This document shows, one piece after another, positions 55,701 through 63,757 of a stretch of DNA of 64,000 bases. The notes below the pieces were generated by a model. The model worked only from the letters and a program-made list of their open reading frames with translations, was not told the origin of the DNA and did not search any database. Made by a program: the position numbers and the translations under genes. The stretch comes from Georgenia_A wangjunii (GTDB taxonomy: Bacteria > Actinomycetota > Actinomycetes > Actinomycetales > Actinomycetaceae), in NCBI RefSeq assembly GCF_036421915.1, contig NZ_JAZGOM010000015.1; one strand, 5' to 3'. Numbering within the stretch: the stretch's first letter is position 1; every line of letters starts with the position of its first letter.

Positions 55701-55870
55701 CGGGTACGACGCCGCCGGGCGCGACCCCGCCGGGCGCCGCCCCGCCGGGCCAGCTGCCGAGCACCGGCGCACCGACGTCGGCGCTGGCCCTCGTCGCCCT
55801 CCTCGCGACCCTGGCGGGGCTGGGAACGCTGGCGACCCGCCGTCGCACGCACACCGCCCCACCTGCGTGA
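52751..55870 (+). CDS. LPSTG-anchored GH84 beta-N-acetylglucosaminidase
   Basis: A 1039-residue secreted enzyme. Order: signal peptide (about 1-28); GH20b-like N-domain (about 70-205); GH84 catalytic domain with GVIEGFYGEPWSHADRL near 224 and the catalytic Asp pair in FYDDIDLEL near 334; helical region; Ig-like domain (VVLTAPQAGATFDAGDDI); a C-terminal domain from about 755 that I think is ThuA/amidotransferase-like; a short PTEEPTEEPT spacer; LPSTG at about 1002; membrane segment; RRR tail. It cuts terminal beta-linked GlcNAc (or hyaluronan-type sugars) at the cell surface. ATG 52751 follows a perfect AGGAGG. Confidence 0.88.
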   Translation: MRPVRRLAVPLTALLACALPGAAAAAPAPLAPPGATVVGGVPARPAASTGLAAPTALTPSRLTQPDLGPAERLVPKPREVALTAGTVPVPDAVTLVLAGDVDPRVTAEARAVLTELGAESIEEIPLGETPGTAFVLAVADAPSAEATAALGVLGTTPVDPAVAEGYALAVGALGPIPATVVAGSDAAGAFHGLQTLRQLATPAEPAAVVPLGSVRDWPEFGLRGVIEGFYGEPWSHADRLDVVDFLGDVKGNSYVYAPKDDPYHLEQWREPYPPAERAEIAELVAASEAEMVSLIFTISPGQDICYSDPDDVDALLGKMDAMWDIGVRQFGIFYDDIDLELDCAADVAAYAGAASPAAAAQADLLTTVLDEFVAARPEALPLLTVPTEYSGTGESDYKTTFAADVPADVVVYWTGPDVVSDTITAEATTEAVALWAHPLAIWDNYPVNDFAQARLFMGPLIGRDADLGDLGVLGFSANPMNQARASQVPLATVHDYLWNPAGYDPDASWDAALALVGGETVEALRIFAENNYASDIGHPANPELAGRVAAFTEAWEDDGDVAATATALTEYLQAMADVPDALRAGADAELVDEIEPWMDKVGAYGEAGVAAVASLLADAAGEETTAWQQRQVLEEAAARADDLDVEVSGGIMAAFLAWAREASELVVLTAPQAGATFDAGDDIALAAQVRAGDVEVAEVAFYAGVEEIAVDTAAPYEVTWQDVPEGMPSLYAVATDAEGTAVASGTVRITVGSPDPVLLVVGPPGGLSTADAAGDLATAARLAFLGYPVEVGVAPEVTTEDAAGKAAVVVSESVSSGDVGTKFRDVDVPVAAWEHFVYDDMAMADAPNLAFNSTDVEITGADHPIAVGLNGTVRIYQREGIAGYGTPSDEADVIAIVPGVPEQATVFAYDAGDAMIGMDAPARRLGLPYVDDAVGVLTPEGQAMFDAAMLWLIEGEQEVPTEEPTEEPTGAPTGEPTTGGPSVPGTTPPGATPPGAAPPGQLPSTGAPTSALALVALLATLAGLGTLATRRRTHTAPPA

Positions 55871-55892
55871 TCACGATCGGGCCGGGGGCACG

Positions 55893-56918
55893 TCAGCGGG
55901 GGAGCGGCCCCACTGAGCCGCGACGGACGATGGGGCAGGGGACGAGCTGCCCGCCGGGTGCGGGCTCGAGCGGGTGCTCGACGAGCCCGAGGAGGGTCTG
56001 GGTCGCGAGCTCACCCATGGCGTAGTGCGGCAGCGCCACCGTCGTCAGGCCCGGGCGCATCTCGCGGGCGAGGACGTAGAGGTCGTCGAACCCCACCACC
56101 GACAGGTCCTCCGGGATGCGCAGCCCTCGTGCGGCGGCCGCGTGGTACACCCCGATCGCCATCTGGTCGTTGAAGGCGAAGATCGCCGTCGGCCGGTCGG
56201 CCCGGTCGAGGAGCCGGCTCGCGGCGGCCTCCCCGCCGTCGGAGTCGGAGGCGCCCCGGACCACCCAGCTCGGGTCCGGGTGCACCCCGTACTCCTCGAG
56301 CGCCGCGTGGTACCCGCGGAGCCGCCCGCGGGCGGCCGGGCTGTCGCCGACGTCGAGGACGAACCCGATGCGCCGGTGCCCGTGCTCGGCGAGCTCGACG
56401 ACCGCCGTGCGCGCCCCGGCCTCCTCGTCGGGCACGACGTGCGGGCGCTGGCCGGACGCGGGAGCCGCGTCGAGAAGCACGACGGGCACGCTCTCGAGGA
56501 GCGCCGGCAGCTCGATGAGGCGGTGGTACATCGTCGCGTAGAGCACCCCGCCGGCCTGCTGCTGGCGCAGGGCCCGGATGGCGTGCTGCTCGAGCTCGGC
56601 GTCCCCGCCCGTGTTGACGAGCATGAGGAGGTAGCCGGCCTTCCACGCGGTGTCCTGGGCGCCCTGGATGAGCTGGCCGGCGTAGGGCGTCGTGGCGATG
56701 ACGTCGCTGATGAACGCGACGGTCCGGGAGCGGCGCGTCCGCAGGCCGCGTGCCAGCCCGTTCGGGACGTACCCGAGCTCGGCGGCCGCACGCTGCACGC
56801 GCTCGCGGGTGGCGTCCGTGACGCGCACGCTCGTCACGTCGTTGAGGACCACCGAGACGGTCGACGGGGCTACGCCGGCACGCTCGGCGACGTCCTTGAT
56901 CCGTGGTCTGTGCGGCAC
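55893..56918 (-). CDS. LacI family transcriptional regulator
   Basis: A 341-residue LacI-type repressor: HTH RIKDVAERAGVAPSTVSVVLND, hinge helix region NGLARGLRTRRS, and a periplasmic-binding-protein-like ligand domain ending in AIGVYHAAAARGLRIPEDLSVVGFDDL. GTG 56918 is preceded by GGGGAG; the long upstream frame runs into the hydrolase gene and is rejected. It is the last gene of the sugar operon and probably binds the palindrome at 61631. The effector is likely the transported sugar or its product. Confidence 0.92.
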   Translation of the reverse strand: MPHRPRIKDVAERAGVAPSTVSVVLNDVTSVRVTDATRERVQRAAAELGYVPNGLARGLRTRRSRTVAFISDVIATTPYAGQLIQGAQDTAWKAGYLLMLVNTGGDAELEQHAIRALRQQQAGGVLYATMYHRLIELPALLESVPVVLLDAAPASGQRPHVVPDEEAGARTAVVELAEHGHRRIGFVLDVGDSPAARGRLRGYHAALEEYGVHPDPSWVVRGASDSDGGEAAASRLLDRADRPTAIFAFNDQMAIGVYHAAAARGLRIPEDLSVVGFDDLYVLAREMRPGLTTVALPHYAMGELATQTLLGLVEHPLEPAPGGQLVPCPIVRRGSVGPLPR

Positions 56919-56964
56919 GCTCTCCCCGCCCGTCGTCGGTGCCGGTCGCCCCGGCGCCCGTCGA

Positions 56965-57945
56965 TTATCGCCGCTGACGCTGCGCCGGTGAAACGTCCAC
57001 CCGCAGCTCGCCGCCGGGCCCGACGTGGACCGGCATGGGGTCGGTGAGGCGGCCGAGGAACGTGCCGTCGTCGTCGAGGTTCTCCCACGCGAAGAAGTGC
57101 CACTCCCCGCGGTGGTGGAGGAGGCGTCCCGCGTAGTGCCGCGCGAGCGGGTCACCGACGAGGAAGTCGTCGCCGTCGAGCGCGTACGGGCCGAGCTGGT
57201 GGTCCGCGGAGAGGACGTGCGTGCCCCCCTCGGCGCGCGTGCCCGAGCGGGAGAGGCGGGCGGTGCTGTGGTCGTCCGCCGTCGCGCAGAAGAGGATGCG
57301 CCAGCGCCCGCCGAGGTGGACGAGCTGCGGCACCTCGAGGTGGTAGAACTCGCCCGGCTCGCTCACCGGGGGACCGGCCTCCCACGCGTCGAGGTCCGGC
57401 GAGGTCGCGTGCCCGACGACGCCGCGCCCGTCGAGCGCCGCCCCCTCCTTGGCCCGGGCGGTCAGCAGCATGTGGAACCGCGCCGTCGGCTCGTCCCACC
57501 ACACCCACGGGTCCCGCCACGCCTCCTCGCGCACGCCGTCGTGGAGCGTCTCGTACCAGCGCGGGTCCGTCGTGAGGACCTGCCCGTGCTTCGTCCACGT
57601 GACGAGGTCCGGGGAGCTGGCCCGTCCGATGCGCTGGACGCTCCCGTCCTCGGCGCGGGAGACGCCCGTGTAGAACATCTGCCACGCGCCGTCGGCCCTG
57701 ATGACGCTGCCCGTCCACGTCGCGAGGTCGTCGAAGTCGCCGGGCTCGCCGGGGCCGAGCGCGTCGGGCAGGACCTCCCACGTGCGCAGGTCCGTCGAGA
57801 CGGCGTGGCCGACGGTCGCGCGGTGGTGGCGGAGGTCGGGGTCACCGAGGGAGCGGGGGGCCTGCAGGTAGAACACGTGGACGGCGTCGCCGTCCTGCGC
57901 GAACCAGAAGTCCCAGATCCAGCGGTCGGCCAGGGCGAGTGTCAT
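56965..57945 (-). CDS. GH32/GH68-like glycoside hydrolase (fructosidase-type)
   Basis: A 326-residue five-bladed beta-propeller hydrolase of clan GH-J. A probable nucleophile Asp is in RWIWDFWFAQDGD, RDP is in AWRDPWVWWD, and the acid/base Glu lies in FYHLEVPQLVHL. It lacks the C-terminal beta-sandwich of full GH32 enzymes, and WIWDFWF resembles the GH68 VWDSWP style, so it is an intermediate form. No signal peptide is seen, so it acts in the cytoplasm on an imported sugar, possibly sucrose or a fructosyl oligosaccharide. It is encoded downstream of the permeases and 46 bp before lacI. Confidence 0.8.
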   Translation of the reverse strand: MTLALADRWIWDFWFAQDGDAVHVFYLQAPRSLGDPDLRHHRATVGHAVSTDLRTWEVLPDALGPGEPGDFDDLATWTGSVIRADGAWQMFYTGVSRAEDGSVQRIGRASSPDLVTWTKHGQVLTTDPRWYETLHDGVREEAWRDPWVWWDEPTARFHMLLTARAKEGAALDGRGVVGHATSPDLDAWEAGPPVSEPGEFYHLEVPQLVHLGGRWRILFCATADDHSTARLSRSGTRAEGGTHVLSADHQLGPYALDGDDFLVGDPLARHYAGRLLHHRGEWHFFAWENLDDDGTFLGRLTDPMPVHVGPGGELRVDVSPAQRQRR

Positions 57946-58111
57946 CGGGGTTCGTCTCCGTACTGAGGGACGGCGTGCGTCCGGGTGAGTCGGCGTCGAC
58001 GTCGGGCATGGCGCGCGCCGACGGCGTCGGTCGGGTGGGTGCGGTTGTCGGGGGCGTGGCGGGCCGGCCGGCCGGGCGGGGGGGGCGCCCGGCCGGCGCC
58101 GGCCGCGGCGC

Positions 58112-59017
58112 TCAGCCCTTGAGCCCGGACGAGGCGAGGCTCTGGACGAACCAGCGCTGGAAGATGAGGAAGACGACGAGCACGGGCAGCACCATGAGGA
58201 CGCCGAACGCGAAGATCTGGCCCCAGTCGTAGGGCGGCTGGCCCTGGAAGACGGCGATGGCGAGCGGCAGGGGCCGGCGCTGCGGCTGGTCGATCATCAT
58301 GACCGGCCACAGGAACGAGCCCCACGTCGTGAGGAAGCTGAGGATCGTCACGGTGGCGAACACAGGCTTCGACATCGGGACGATGATCTGGAAGAACGTG
58401 CGGAACGGTCCCGCGCCGTCGATCCGGGCCGCCTCCTCGAGCTCCTTCGGCAGCCCGACGAAGAACGAGTAGAAGAGGTAGATCGAGAAGGCGCTCGCGA
58501 CGAACGGCAGGAACTGGACGTAGTACGTGTTCCGGTGGTCGTTGAGGAAGTAGAACAGCGGGACGGCGATCGCCTCGAACGGCAGGATCGTCAGCGCGAC
58601 GACGGCGAGGAGCACCCAGTCCCGCCCGCCCCACCGGAGCCGGGCGAGCGCGTAGGCGGCCATCGAGTTGACGAGCAGCCCGCCGAGGACGACGACGGCG
58701 GTGACGAACAGCGACGTGACGTAGAAGTCGCCGAAGTAGCCGGTGGCCGCCGTGTCGAAGCGCCCGAGCATGCCGGTGTAGTTGTCGAGGGAGACGTTGC
58801 TCGGCACGAACCCGCCGAGGCCGTCGATGACCTCGTTCGACGGCTTGAAGCTGCCGATGACCATGTAGGCGATCGGGGCGACGAAGAGGAGCGCGAGGAG
58901 GGCCATCGCCCCGTAGGTGATGGCGTTGCGCAGCGAGAACCCGCCGGCGGTGCCGCTCTTCGCGGTGGCCCGGGTGGCGCGAGGGCGGGCCGGGGTGGCC
59001 TTGACGGTCGAGCTCAT
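58112..59017 (-). CDS. Carbohydrate ABC transporter permease (MalG-like)
   Basis: A 301-residue inner-membrane permease of the MalG/CUT1 type: ITYGAMALLALLFVAPIAYMVIGSFKPSNEV at the start, six membrane segments, and the EAA loop ELEEAARIDGAGPFRTFFQIIVPMSKPVFA. Its ATG overlaps the previous gene by four bases. It forms the channel with the MalF-like subunit at 59014-59973. No ATPase is in the operon, so a shared MsiK-type ATPase is likely. Confidence 0.93.
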   Translation of the reverse strand: MSSTVKATPARPRATRATAKSGTAGGFSLRNAITYGAMALLALLFVAPIAYMVIGSFKPSNEVIDGLGGFVPSNVSLDNYTGMLGRFDTAATGYFGDFYVTSLFVTAVVVLGGLLVNSMAAYALARLRWGGRDWVLLAVVALTILPFEAIAVPLFYFLNDHRNTYYVQFLPFVASAFSIYLFYSFFVGLPKELEEAARIDGAGPFRTFFQIIVPMSKPVFATVTILSFLTTWGSFLWPVMMIDQPQRRPLPLAIAVFQGQPPYDWGQIFAFGVLMVLPVLVVFLIFQRWFVQSLASSGLKG

Positions 59018-59973
59018 GAGATCTCACGCTCCTCACGCAGGACGCGACGCTGCACCAGCGTGATGGTGAGCACGATGATGAAGAAGAGGACGGTGATCGC
59101 GGAGGCACGGCCCACGTTGTTGGCGTCGAACGCGCTCGTGACCGCCTGGTACATGACCGTCGTCGTCGCGTTCTGCGGACCGCCCTGGGTCATGATGTAG
59201 ACCTGGTCGAAGAGCCGGAACGACAGGATGGTCGTCACCATGACGACGAAGATGAGGGTGTTGCGCAGGCCCGGCAGCGTGACGTGGCGGAACTGCTGCC
59301 ACCGGTTCGCCTTGTCCAGCGAGGCGGCCTCGTAGAGATCGGCCGGGATGCCCTGGAGGCCCGCCAGGAGGATGACCATCTGGAGGCCGGCGCCCTGCCA
59401 GATCGACATGATGATGATGGCGAGGAGCGCCGTGGCCGGGTTCCCCAGCCAGTCGAAGGGGCCGAGCGTGCCGAAGGAGATCGTGTCGATGAACGCGTTG
59501 AGCATGCCGAGCTCGCTGCGCGCGTAGATGACCTTCCAGATCACCGCGACGAGCGCCATCGGGAAGACGACCGGCATGAAGAAGAAGGTGCGGAAGAATC
59601 CCATCCCGCGCAGGGGCCGGTTGAGCAGGAGCGCGAGGACGAGGGCGAGCGTGGTCTGCACCGGCACGACGACAGCGGCGAAGACCATGTTGTTGAGCAG
59701 CCCGCGGTAGAACGTCCCGCGGAAGTCCGGATCGATGAGGATCCGGCGGTACTGCTCGAGGCCGAACCAGCTCGGCGGGTTCGGGGAGTCGAGCCGCACG
59801 TTGTGCATGGACAGCCAGCCCGCCATGACGAACGGGACGACGACGAAGAGCACGAGCCCGATCGCCGCCGGAGCGATCATCATCCAGCCCGCGCGGCTGT
59901 CTCGCCGCAGGCCACCGGTCTTGCGGGCCCGGGTATCAGGCTTCGTCGGGACGACGGGAGTCTGTGTGCTCAC
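59014..59973 (-). CDS. Carbohydrate ABC transporter permease (MalF-like)
   Basis: A 319-residue CUT1 permease: N-terminal helix WMMIAPAAIGLVLFVVVPFVMAGWLS, a periplasmic loop, and the EAA loop DLYEAASLDKANRWQQFRHVTLPGLRNTLIFV. It is encoded between the binding protein and the MalG-like permease, with a 172-bp gap after the former and a four-base overlap with the latter. Length is normal. Confidence 0.93.
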   Translation of the reverse strand: MSTQTPVVPTKPDTRARKTGGLRRDSRAGWMMIAPAAIGLVLFVVVPFVMAGWLSMHNVRLDSPNPPSWFGLEQYRRILIDPDFRGTFYRGLLNNMVFAAVVVPVQTTLALVLALLLNRPLRGMGFFRTFFFMPVVFPMALVAVIWKVIYARSELGMLNAFIDTISFGTLGPFDWLGNPATALLAIIIMSIWQGAGLQMVILLAGLQGIPADLYEAASLDKANRWQQFRHVTLPGLRNTLIFVVMVTTILSFRLFDQVYIMTQGGPQNATTTVMYQAVTSAFDANNVGRASAITVLFFIIVLTITLVQRRVLREEREIS

Positions 59974-60145
59974 CGTGTCTCCTTCCGCGAGGGACGACGT
60001 ACCGGCGGGCCGGGCGGCAGGCCGGGTGTGGCGGGCTGTGGGGGGCCCGCCGGGTGGCGGGTGTGCCCGCCGGGGTGGAGGGCGCGCAGGCCCGCCGGGT
60101 GGCGGGGCCGGGCTGCGTGGAGCCCGACCCCGCCCGGGGCGTGGC

Positions 60146-61599
60146 TCAGTCGAGCCCGTAGTTCTCGTTGTCCTGGAAGTCGAGGTCGATCGTGCGCGCC
60201 GCGCTGTCGAGGAGCTCGCGGGCGTCGCCGCCCTCGTAGGCGCCGAAGAACGCCTCGGAGAACTGCTGGCTGATGACCGGGTACGCCGGGGTGATCGGAC
60301 GCGGGACCGCGACGCAGTCGGGCGAGAGGTCGCCGTCCCCGCACGTGCGGGCGAGGGACTCGGCGAAGAGGGCCAGCGGGCCGTCCGCGCCGTAGAGCTC
60401 GCTCTGCTCGAGGACCGTGGTCGTGCCCGGAGGGGCGGCGTTGGCGTCGGTCATCGCCGCGACGGCGTCGTCCGTGGCGAGGTAGTCGAGGAACGCGCCG
60501 GCGCCCTCGGGGTTGTCGCTCTCGGGGTTGATGCCCCAGCCCCACGAGCCCTGGCCGCTCTTGGCGCCCTGGCCGAAGTCGGGCAGCGGGAGGACGGCGA
60601 GGGAGTCCCCGAGCGCCTCGGAGTACGGGTTGTACATCCAGTGACCCACCCAGCTGAGGGCGACACGGCCGTCGACGAACGCGGCGTCGTCGGTGTTGGG
60701 GTCGATGTAGTCGCGCCAGCCCGCGAACCGCTCGACGGCGGCGACGGCGGCGTCGCTGTTGATGTGCCCGTCCGCCGTGTTGTCCTCGATGATGTGCTCA
60801 CCGGCGGACCACACGACCGGCAGGAAGCCGTACGTGGGCCACTCGGCGCCGTAGTTCTCCTTGATGTCGAGGACCCGGCCGTCGTCGTCCGTGGCGGCGA
60901 GCGCCTCGAGGGCTGCCTCGAACTCGTCCGCCGTCCAGGCGTCGTCGAGGCCCTCGGGGTAGGTGACGCCCGCGGCGTCGAGCATGTCGGTGTTGGCGTA
61001 GATCCCGAGCGAGGCGTCGAACTGCGAGATGCCGTAGATCTCCCCGTCGTCGGGGTTGGTGTTCTGCGCGAGGACGGAGTCCGTCTGGTTCTCGAGGGTC
61101 TCCGCCGAGACGAGGTCGCCCACCGGGGCGAGCTTCTGGGCATAGATGAGGGAGGCCATCATCGGGCCGTCGTACTCGAGGACGTCCGGCAGGTCGGCCG
61201 GCGCCGTCGTCGTCACGGTGCTCGTGTANGGTCGCCCACCGGGGCGAGCTTCTGGGCATAGATGAGGGAGGCCATCATCGGGCCGTCGTACTCGAGGACG
61301 TCCGGCAGGTCGGCCGGCGCCGTCGTCGTCACGGTGCTCGTGTAGTCCGCCTCCGGGATGAACTGGAGCTCGGCCTGGACGTCGTCCTGGGAGTTGTTGA
61401 AGCCGTCGATCGCCTCCTGCAGGGCGTCGACCTCGGACTGCTGGCCCTGGTGGGCCCAGACCGTGATCGTGCCGGACCCACCGTCGCCGCCGTCTCCGCC
61501 GCCGCTCTCCCCGCCTTCTTCGGCCGAGCTGCAGGCGGACAGCCCGAGGACTGTCACCGCCAGCACGGACGTGCCCCAGCGTGCTCGTGACGTTCGCAT
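60146..61599 (-). CDS. Carbohydrate ABC transporter substrate-binding lipoprotein, split by an assembly join
   Basis: A CUT1 extracellular sugar-binding protein: lipobox LSAC in TVLGLSACSSAEE, Gly/Asp-rich linker, then TITVWAHQGQQSEVDALQEAIDGFN ... GVDEAWTADEFEAALEALAA-like body, ending FQDNENYGLD. The displayed frame is broken because 115 bp are repeated on both sides of an N at 61229. Removing one copy plus the N (116 bp) gives one open frame of 446 codons from ATG 61599 to the stop at 60146. So the protein is about 445 residues and intact. It heads the sugar operon and lies behind the LacI-type operator. Confidence 0.9.
61114..61344. other. Assembly artefact: 115-bp duplicated contig ends around an N
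   Basis: 61114-61228 and 61230-61344 are identical, separated by one N. This is the signature of two contigs whose overlapping ends were joined without merging. Collapsing them restores the binding-protein frame exactly. Confidence 0.93.
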
Positions 61600-61630
61600 C
61601 GCAACCTCCAAGTTGAGTTCCGGTTCATCG

Positions 61631-61644
61631 TCGAATCGATTCGA
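61631..61644. promoter_or_regulatory. LacI-family operator upstream of the sugar operon
   Basis: TCGAATCGATTCGA is a perfect 14-bp palindrome with a central CG, the usual form of LacI/GalR operators in actinobacteria. It lies 32 bp upstream of the binding-protein start and 146 bp from the divergent alpha-glucosidase start. It is likely bound by the LacI protein of 55893-56918. Confidence 0.75.
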
Positions 61645-61789
61645 TAAAGGTGGCAGGCACGGCGCGCGCCTGTCAAGACGTGAGCCAGGTCGCACGTGCA
61701 GCGCTCCGGCCCGGCACCTCCCGATCGCGGGCCGCAGGGCCGCGTGGCACGGTGGTGGCGCCCCCGCCGTCGTCCGTCCGAGGTGCCCT

Positions 61790-63586
61790 GTGACAAGTGA
61801 GCCCAGCCCCGTCCCCGGCCCGGACCGGCCGCACCCGGCGCCGCCGGCCGAGGCGCACCCCGTGCCGGTGCGCACGGCGGACTGGTGGAAGTCGGCCGTC
61901 GTCTACCAGGTCTACCCGCGCTCGTTCGCGGACTCCGACGGCGACGGGATCGGGGACCTGCGCGGCATCATCGAGCGGCTCGACCACATCGCGGCGCTCG
62001 GCGCCGACGTCATCTGGCTCTCGCCGATCTACCGCTCCCCGCAGGACGACAACGGGTACGACATCAGCGACTACGAGGACATCGACCCGACGTTCGGCAC
62101 CCTCGAGGACGTCGACGACCTCATCGCTGCCGTCCACGCGCGCGGCATGAAGCTCGTCATGGACCTCGTCGTCAACCACACCTCCGACGAGCACGCGTGG
62201 TTCGCGCAGTCCCGCGCGAGCAAGGACAGCCCCAAGCGCGACTGGTACTGGTGGCGTCCGCCGCGCGAGGGCCACGAGGGCGGGACCCCCGGCGCCGAGC
62301 CGACGAACTGGGAGTCGTTCTTCTCCGGCTCCACGTGGGAGTGGGACGAGGCCACCGGGGAGTACTACCTCCACCTCTTCTCCCGCAAGCAGCCCGACCT
62401 CAACTGGGAGAACCCCGACGTCCGCCGCGCCGTCTACGCGATGATGCGCTGGTGGGTGGACCGGGGCGTCGACGGCTTCCGGATGGACGTCATCAACCTC
62501 ATCTCCAAGGACGTCGCCGCGGACGGCTCGCTCCCCGACGGCGTCGTCACGGCCGGCAGCCGGTTCGGGGACGGCTCGCCGCACTACACGGGCGGCCCGC
62601 GCATCCACGAGCTCCTCGCCGAGATGCACGCCGAGGCGCTCGCGGACAAGGCGCTCCTCACCGTCGGTGAGATGCCGGGGGTGACGATCGACGAGGCGCG
62701 GCAGTTCACCGACCCGGCGCGCAAGGAGGTGGACATGGTCTTCACCTTCGAGCACATGGGCCTGGACCACGGCCCGGGGGGCAAGTGGGACTCGCGCCCG
62801 CTGCGGCTCACCGACCTCAAGGCCAACCTCGGCGCGTGGCAGGAGGGCCTCGCGGACGTCGGCTGGAACTCCCTCTACTGGAACAACCACGACCAGCCGC
62901 GGGTCGTCTCCCGCTTCGGTGACGACTCCTACGTGCACCGGGTGCCCTCGGCGAAGACCCTCGGGACCGTCCTGCACATGCTGCGCGGGACCCCGTACGT
63001 GTACCAGGGCGAAGAGCTGGGGATGACGAACGTCGAGCTCGGGAGCATCGCGGACTACCGCGACATCGAGACCCTCAACCACTACCGCCACGCCGTCGAG
63101 GCCGGTGCCGAACCCACCGACGTGCTCGCCGGGATCCGCCCCGTCTCGCGGGACAACGCCCGCACCCCCATGCAGTGGGACTCGGGCGCGAACGCCGGGT
63201 TCACGTCCGGGGAGCCGTGGCTCGCGCTCAACCCGAGCTACCCCGAGATCAACGCCGAGGCGGCAGTGGCGGACGAGGGCTCGGTGTTCCACCACTACCG
63301 GCGCCTCATCGCGCTGCGGCACACCCACGACGTCGTCGTCCACGGCGACTTCACCATGCTCGTGCCGGCCGACGAGCAGGTGTTCGCGTACACCCGGTCG
63401 CTGGAGGGCACGACTCTCCTCGTCGTCGCCAACCTCTCGAGCGAGCCGGCGACGGCGGAGCTCGCCGGGTGCGCGTCGCTCCTCGGCGGGGAGCTGCTCC
63501 TCGGCACGCACGACGACGGCGCCCCGGCCTCGGGTGAGCGGGTCGCCCTGGCCCCGTGGGAGTCCCGGGTCCTCCTCGCGCGCTGA
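61790..63586 (+). CDS. GH13 alpha-glucosidase
   Basis: A 598-residue GH13 enzyme of the oligo-1,6-glucosidase/alpha-glucosidase type: WWKSAVVYQVYPRSFADSDGDGIGDL, DLVVNHTSDEHAWF (near 125), nucleophile Asp in GVDGFRMDVINL (near 232), acid/base Glu in LTVGEMPG (near 295), and NNHDQPR (near 365). It hydrolyses alpha-glucosidic bonds of small sugars in the cytoplasm (no signal peptide). GTG 61790 follows GAGGTG; the longer frame lies antisense to the binding protein. It is divergent from the sugar operon and shares its control region. With the GH32/68-like enzyme, sucrose-type sugars are a plausible substrate. Confidence 0.92.
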   Translation: MTSEPSPVPGPDRPHPAPPAEAHPVPVRTADWWKSAVVYQVYPRSFADSDGDGIGDLRGIIERLDHIAALGADVIWLSPIYRSPQDDNGYDISDYEDIDPTFGTLEDVDDLIAAVHARGMKLVMDLVVNHTSDEHAWFAQSRASKDSPKRDWYWWRPPREGHEGGTPGAEPTNWESFFSGSTWEWDEATGEYYLHLFSRKQPDLNWENPDVRRAVYAMMRWWVDRGVDGFRMDVINLISKDVAADGSLPDGVVTAGSRFGDGSPHYTGGPRIHELLAEMHAEALADKALLTVGEMPGVTIDEARQFTDPARKEVDMVFTFEHMGLDHGPGGKWDSRPLRLTDLKANLGAWQEGLADVGWNSLYWNNHDQPRVVSRFGDDSYVHRVPSAKTLGTVLHMLRGTPYVYQGEELGMTNVELGSIADYRDIETLNHYRHAVEAGAEPTDVLAGIRPVSRDNARTPMQWDSGANAGFTSGEPWLALNPSYPEINAEAAVADEGSVFHHYRRLIALRHTHDVVVHGDFTMLVPADEQVFAYTRSLEGTTLLVVANLSSEPATAELAGCASLLGGELLLGTHDDGAPASGERVALAPWESRVLLAR

Positions 63587-63616
63587 GCGCGAGGACCGGT
63601 CAGGAGGCGCGTGATT

Positions 63617-63639
63617 CCGCGACTATCGTCTAGTCGCGG
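63617..63639. repeat. Inverted repeat after the alpha-glucosidase gene
   Basis: CCGCGACTA-tcgtc-TAGTCGCGG has 9-bp perfect arms 31 bp after the stop codon. It could be a terminator or a regulator site for the next gene; there is no T-run. Confidence 0.45.
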
Positions 63640-63757
63640 CGCATTGATTAGCGCCTCGGGGTGCGTGAAGATGTGAACTGTAGTAAGCGATCCCCCCGCC
63701 CTTGACCGAGGCTTGCTCGGGCCTGCAGTGACGCAGGTCAGAAGGAGAGCAGTAGTC

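Noticed and set aside
61114..61344. 115-bp direct repeat as a recent tandem duplication
   Set aside because: The copies are identical and separated by a single N; collapsing them restores the gene.
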